In this document: one piece after another, positions 60,528 to 64,000 of the stretch
How positions within the stretch are numbered: position 1 is the stretch's first letter
Layout of the letters: every line of letters starts with the position of its first letter
Assembly (NCBI GenBank): GCA_023313575.1
Contig: JAJTTP010000020.1
Location: 372,001-436,000, forward strand
Length of the DNA: 64,000 nucleotides
Reading direction: 5' to 3'
Origin: Eutypella sp. D-1
Lineage: Eukaryota > Ascomycota > Sordariomycetes > Xylariales > Diatrypaceae
Translations under genes and position numbers: made by a program
Notes under the pieces: model-generated
Told to the model about the DNA's origin: nothing
Seen by the model: the letters and a program-made list of their open reading frames with translations, nothing else
Databases searched by the model: none

Positions 60528-61922
60528 GGTGGTAGGATCTCGATCAAATTCGGACTTGATACCTACTTATGGTCAACCCATCCGCGAAAGGGGCCCGGTT
60601 TCGACTGTGACTCGTCGGCGGATGTTGCATATGACTGGCTGTGTGAATATCGGAGGAGCACAATCATGAGAGACCCGGGCGGAAATTCAACCATAGAGAA
60701 GGTTGAGAGATAAAGGGAATGGACATTGGAGGCGTACATACGAAGTACATATATCGACTCTTGCCAGCGACCATTCACCCGTGGACTCTACTTACCTGGC
60801 TGCAAGTCTGGCAGCCCATATTCCTTGGTATGCATGTCTGAGCCACGCATAATGAGGGGGGGATGGAATGAACGTCCCTGTGCAGCAAGTGAGACATCGC
60901 TCGCCCGACTCTTTTGTAAGTAAACATACAGTCGTCTAGCTAGCCATAACCACCGGCAGACGAATTGACAGACAGACAGACAGACTAAACACCCCCAAGC
61001 CGCACCAAGATCTGAGACTAAGATGTGAAGTAGCTTAACCATTTAAGGATCGACAATGACCAAGAGCAATGTCTCACCACCACCACCGCTGCCCCCACCA
61101 AAGGCATGAGTGAGGGATGATGAAAACGCCTAGACCGGGATAACGGCATCCATAACGATGAGTTCATTTTCTCATCTGTTCCCTCGGGAGCTAGCTAGCT
61201 AGATCAGGCCAGGGTAAGTTTCCCAACTACCGATAAATACCGGTAAAGTAGTCAGCTGCCTAGGTAGACAATAGCCACCACGAAAGTTAAATAAGGTAAG
61301 TACTCACATGAGTTGGGGCAGCACAAGTCACAATTCATGTGGGCGGCGCAAGTTCGGCCTGCCACTTCCCCGGATATCAACCTAGAGATATCCCCAGATA
61401 GATGGCTGTCCAGATAGAAGCCGACATATTATACGCGGAAATAAAGCCTGCAAAAGAAACCCTTAACACGGCGCCTTATGCCGGCGGGAGCAAGCGACGA
61501 CGATAAGGTCACCTTCCTACCTACCTACCTACGTACATCTTGCGAAACGCACCAAAAACCGGCTCAAACCACCCATCTTCGTACGCCAAATAGGCGAATG
61601 AAACGATAAATGAATGGATAGATAGGATGGATTCACTCTCCGGCTTAGGAGGTAATAGTAGGGTGATTTAAGTCTTGGCTCGATATATGGGGTACTTACA
61701 CACAATACCTCACCTCAGCACGCAACCGTCTCGATCTCGTATAACAAACAATCTTCAATAGTAACACAAGAAGGACCATTATCTCCTGGGATCAGGTATA
61801 TAAAGCCCTATGGCTTCAGCCCACGCCGAAACAATACACGTCGAGCTGGTGTTGCTCGGTCACTTACACACGTCTCGACTGCCTCGCCCGCATCCACGAT
61901 CCAGTCCCCGCGTTCTCCAACC
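60528..61922. promoter_or_regulatory. 1.4 kb divergent upstream region of the WSC and tyrosinase genes
   Basis: No ORF of interest. It contains a (GACA)n array near 60965-60985, TACCTACC words near 61517, and on the right a TATATAAA box at 61797-61804. That box is 120 bases before the tyrosinase ATG and is followed by a CT-rich leader without other ATGs. A shared bidirectional promoter is possible. Confidence 0.5.
61797..61804 (+). promoter_or_regulatory. TATA box of the tyrosinase locus
   Basis: TATATAAA lies 119-126 bases upstream of the first ATG, the distance expected in fungal genes with short leaders. The promoter looks intact although the coding sequence is broken. Confidence 0.6.
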
Positions 61923-63124
61923 ATGCTATTCCCGACCCTCGCAGCGCTGCCTCTAGCCGCAGTTAGCGGCCTCCGCTGCCGCCATCTCGCCGCGCCAGCA
62001 ACCGAGCGCGGCCTGCACAGACCCCGCCGTTCGGAAAGAATGGCGCGACCTCTCGGCGGACAAGAGGGAGTCGTACACGGACGCCGTCAAGTGTCTCGCG
62101 GAGCGGCCTTCCAGGCTCAGCCTCAACACAACGCTATACGATGACTTCGCCTGGGTGCACAGCGAGCTCAATAGCCAAGGTAGGCAGGCTAGTTAGGGCA
62201 ATCCCTGGATTTCTTCGAGGTGGCTAATGCGGTGGGGTGGGGGAAAATAGAGTTCACTTTGTCGCGAGCTTCTTACCTTGGCACCGCTACTTCGTGTACA
62301 TATACGAGCAAGCGCTGCAGGATTGCGGCTACGCGGGCGTCGCGACGTAAGTTTTGACAAAAACGAAAGCCAATCTATCTCCCTACATCGCCATCCCCAG
62401 CATCCCTTTCTCCATGACTTAGCACCCCTCCTCAGGTACTGGGACTGGACGCTTGACTCCTCCGACCCCGCTTCCTCCCCCTATCTGGTTCGCGACGAGT
62501 GGGATCGGCGGGAACGGGGACGCGAGCAACGGGAACTGCATCCTCAACGGCCCGTTCCGGGACCTGCGCCCGAATTACGCCGACGGCCTGGGATATTACC
62601 CGCACTGCGTCCGGCGCGCGCTCAACGACGACGGCGGCGGCGGCGGCGGCGGGGCGGGCCCGATGCGCGGCCGCGAGTACAACCCCGCCGTGCTCGCCGG
62701 CACCCAGGCAATCCCCGATTACGACCGCTACCGCACGATGTTGGAGGGCGTGCCGCACGGCGCGATCCACAGCGCTGTCGCGGGCGACATGGCGCCGGGC
62801 GCTTCGCCCAATGGTGCGTGCGTCTCTCCTAACTCCCACTTCCACTACCCATTCGCCCGCCCCAAACGCTAACGACACCCCCACCTTGGACGTTAGACCC
62901 CCCTGTTCTTCCTGCATCTCACGCAGGTAGACCGGCTCTGGGACCTCTGGCAGCAAGCTGATCCGGGGAACCGGATGATGGCGTATGGCGGGGTGAAAGC
63001 GGTGGTGGGCGAGGACGCGGGCCGGACCGCCGCCCTCGACGACGTGATGTCTATGCTCGGGCTCGCGGCCGATATCCCCGCCCGCGACGTCATGGATGCT
63101 CGCGTGCTGTGTTATATGTATTGA
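61923..63124 (+). pseudogene. Tyrosinase (type-3 copper monooxygenase) pseudogene
   Basis: The pieces, in order, are 61923-62179, 62253-62346, 62436-62813 and 62897-63124, separated by normal introns. The signal peptide MLFPTLAALPLAAVS is in one frame. CTDPAVRKEWRDLS and LYDDFAWVHSELN are +1 relative to it. CuA is complete: the WVH His, then VHFVASFLPWHRYF with two more. YWDWTLDSSDPASSP is followed by another +1 shift in a C run (62467-62482) before SGIGGNGD. CuB starts PHGAIHSAV (two His). A third +1 shift in a run of six C at 62898-62903 precedes LFFLHLTQVDRLW, where the third CuB ligand (second His of LHH) is Leu, codon CTC at 62918-62920. The tail ends LCYMY. An intact relative is about 370-390 residues, secreted, and oxidises phenols or tyrosine. 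Sequencing indels could explain the shifts but not the lost ligand. Confidence 0.88.
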
Positions 63125-64000
63125 AAGTGCCGCGATATTTGTTGTTAGAGAGGGAATGCAGGGAGGGTCATTACTGCTTTGGTGTTTTGTTGAGGAGATG
63201 GGGGGTCTTGTGGTGTGGCTTTCGTGGGGGGGTTGAATAGAATGTAATATCGAAGACACCAGGACTCTACTATTTAACGCCATTCACCATCATTCTCGAT
63301 AGAGTACTTCCCTAGCTATATAAAGAGTGATTGGGGGATTCAACATGTTATGAAACGTCAGTTTGGTAAGATACCGTATCGAGTATTATTCTAGACTTGT
63401 ATAATGCACCCCCCCCCTCCCATCTCCAATTTTAACACTCCGGATGTCTCAAGTCCGTTGCTTGCTTCTTGCCAGAGCACCCCGGCCGCGGAACTCAAAA
63501 AAAAAAAAAAAAAAAAAAAACTACTACACGACGACAGCAAAAGCAAAGCAAAGCAAAGGCAAGCCTCGGTCTGCCCCATGTGATACTTTCCGCCCCTCTA
63601 CCACGGGAGGGATTTTTCTTTTGGAAACCCAACTTTCATTTTTCGAGGGAGGGGGGAAGGGGGGGCACCAGCGTCATATTCACCGGACACACCCCCTAAA
63701 AGGCGGCACTGTATAACCTATAGTCAATAATGTACATAATTGCTAAATCTAAAAAGAGTCTCAAATCAGGAACCAAAAAAAAAATCAAAACGCAAAAAAA
63801 TAAACAAACAAATAGAGGACATCCTGCCGCCCTACCAACGCTCGCTATAAAAAAAAAGACTGCGCCCCCTCCCGCCCCGCTCCTCTCCACTCACTCCCTC
63901 ACACACATCATCACATGGGATGGGATGGGATGGGATGGGGGAGGAGGCCCGCCATGATGACGAACGGCTGGCTGCCAACAAGTGCAACAAACAAAACAAA
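63125..64000. other. 3' flank of the tyrosinase locus, simple repeats, no gene
   Basis: Poly(A) run at about 63497-63520, A-rich stretches at 63760-63860 and a TGGGA pentamer array at about 63915-63939. No protein-like translation up to the window end. Confidence 0.6.

Noticed and set aside
57660..63124. Secondary-metabolite gene cluster at the right end
   Set aside because: A tyrosinase remnant next to a WSC protein is suggestive, but no backbone enzyme, transporter or regulator is present in the window.
62432..63283. 283-codon minus-strand ORF
   Set aside because: It is antisense to the tyrosinase remnant, which carries all recognisable motifs on the plus strand.

Overview
The window comes from the nuclear genome of a filamentous ascomycete (Pezizomycotina, probably a sordariomycete-like fungus; the lineage is an inference). 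Support for this: genes carry one to five short introns with GTRNGT donors, CTRAY-type branch sites and YAG acceptors; each gene has its own promoter; and the products (Kog1/raptor, a Tea1/KelA-type kelch protein, PTR2, fungal PLC, WSC proteins, tyrosinase) are typical of moulds. No CRISPR, operon, rRNA or convincing tRNA was found.

Layout. 1-242 (+): last exon of an AAA-family ATPase cut by the window edge. 1150-1883 (-): a wrecked short-chain dehydrogenase whose catalytic Tyr codon is a stop. 3094-7981 (-): large kelch/coiled-coil polarity protein. 7982-16396: gene-free, microsatellite-rich spacer. 16397-21391 (+): KOG1. 21392-26919: no confident gene; one hairpin-rich element near 25.6 kb. 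26920-29015 (+): PTR2 peptide transporter. 29936-30127 (-): tiny Cys-rich ORF with its own TATA box. 31.0-31.5 kb: promoter-like hairpin pair with a doubtful small ORF. 32211-35837 (-): disordered protein with an N-myristoylation signal. 41.0-41.9 kb: coding-like remnant. 42913-43542 (-): single-domain cupin split by one intron. 45561-48180 (+): phosphoinositide-specific phospholipase C. 48.2-57.6 kb: gene-poor, except for a second Cys-rich small gene at 54715-54968 (+). 57660-60527 (-): secreted triple-WSC protein with an in-frame TGA. 61923-63124 (+): tyrosinase broken by three single-base frameshifts and with one copper ligand replaced.

How the genes relate. KOG1 (TORC1), the kelch protein (cell-end polarity), PTR2 (nitrogen uptake) and PLC (Ca2+/inositol signalling) are housekeeping or growth-control genes. 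They are not obviously a cluster and lie as separate units between long spacers. The right end (WSC protein and tyrosinase, divergent across a 1.4 kb shared upstream region) looks like an accessory secreted/oxidative pair that is decaying. The most noteworthy signals are the SDR with a stop at its active-site Tyr, the tyrosinase remnant, the TGA and C-terminal RDEL in the WSC gene, the ~105-residue insertion inside the PLC X domain, and two isolated Cys-rich microgenes. I do not see a complete new multi-gene system.
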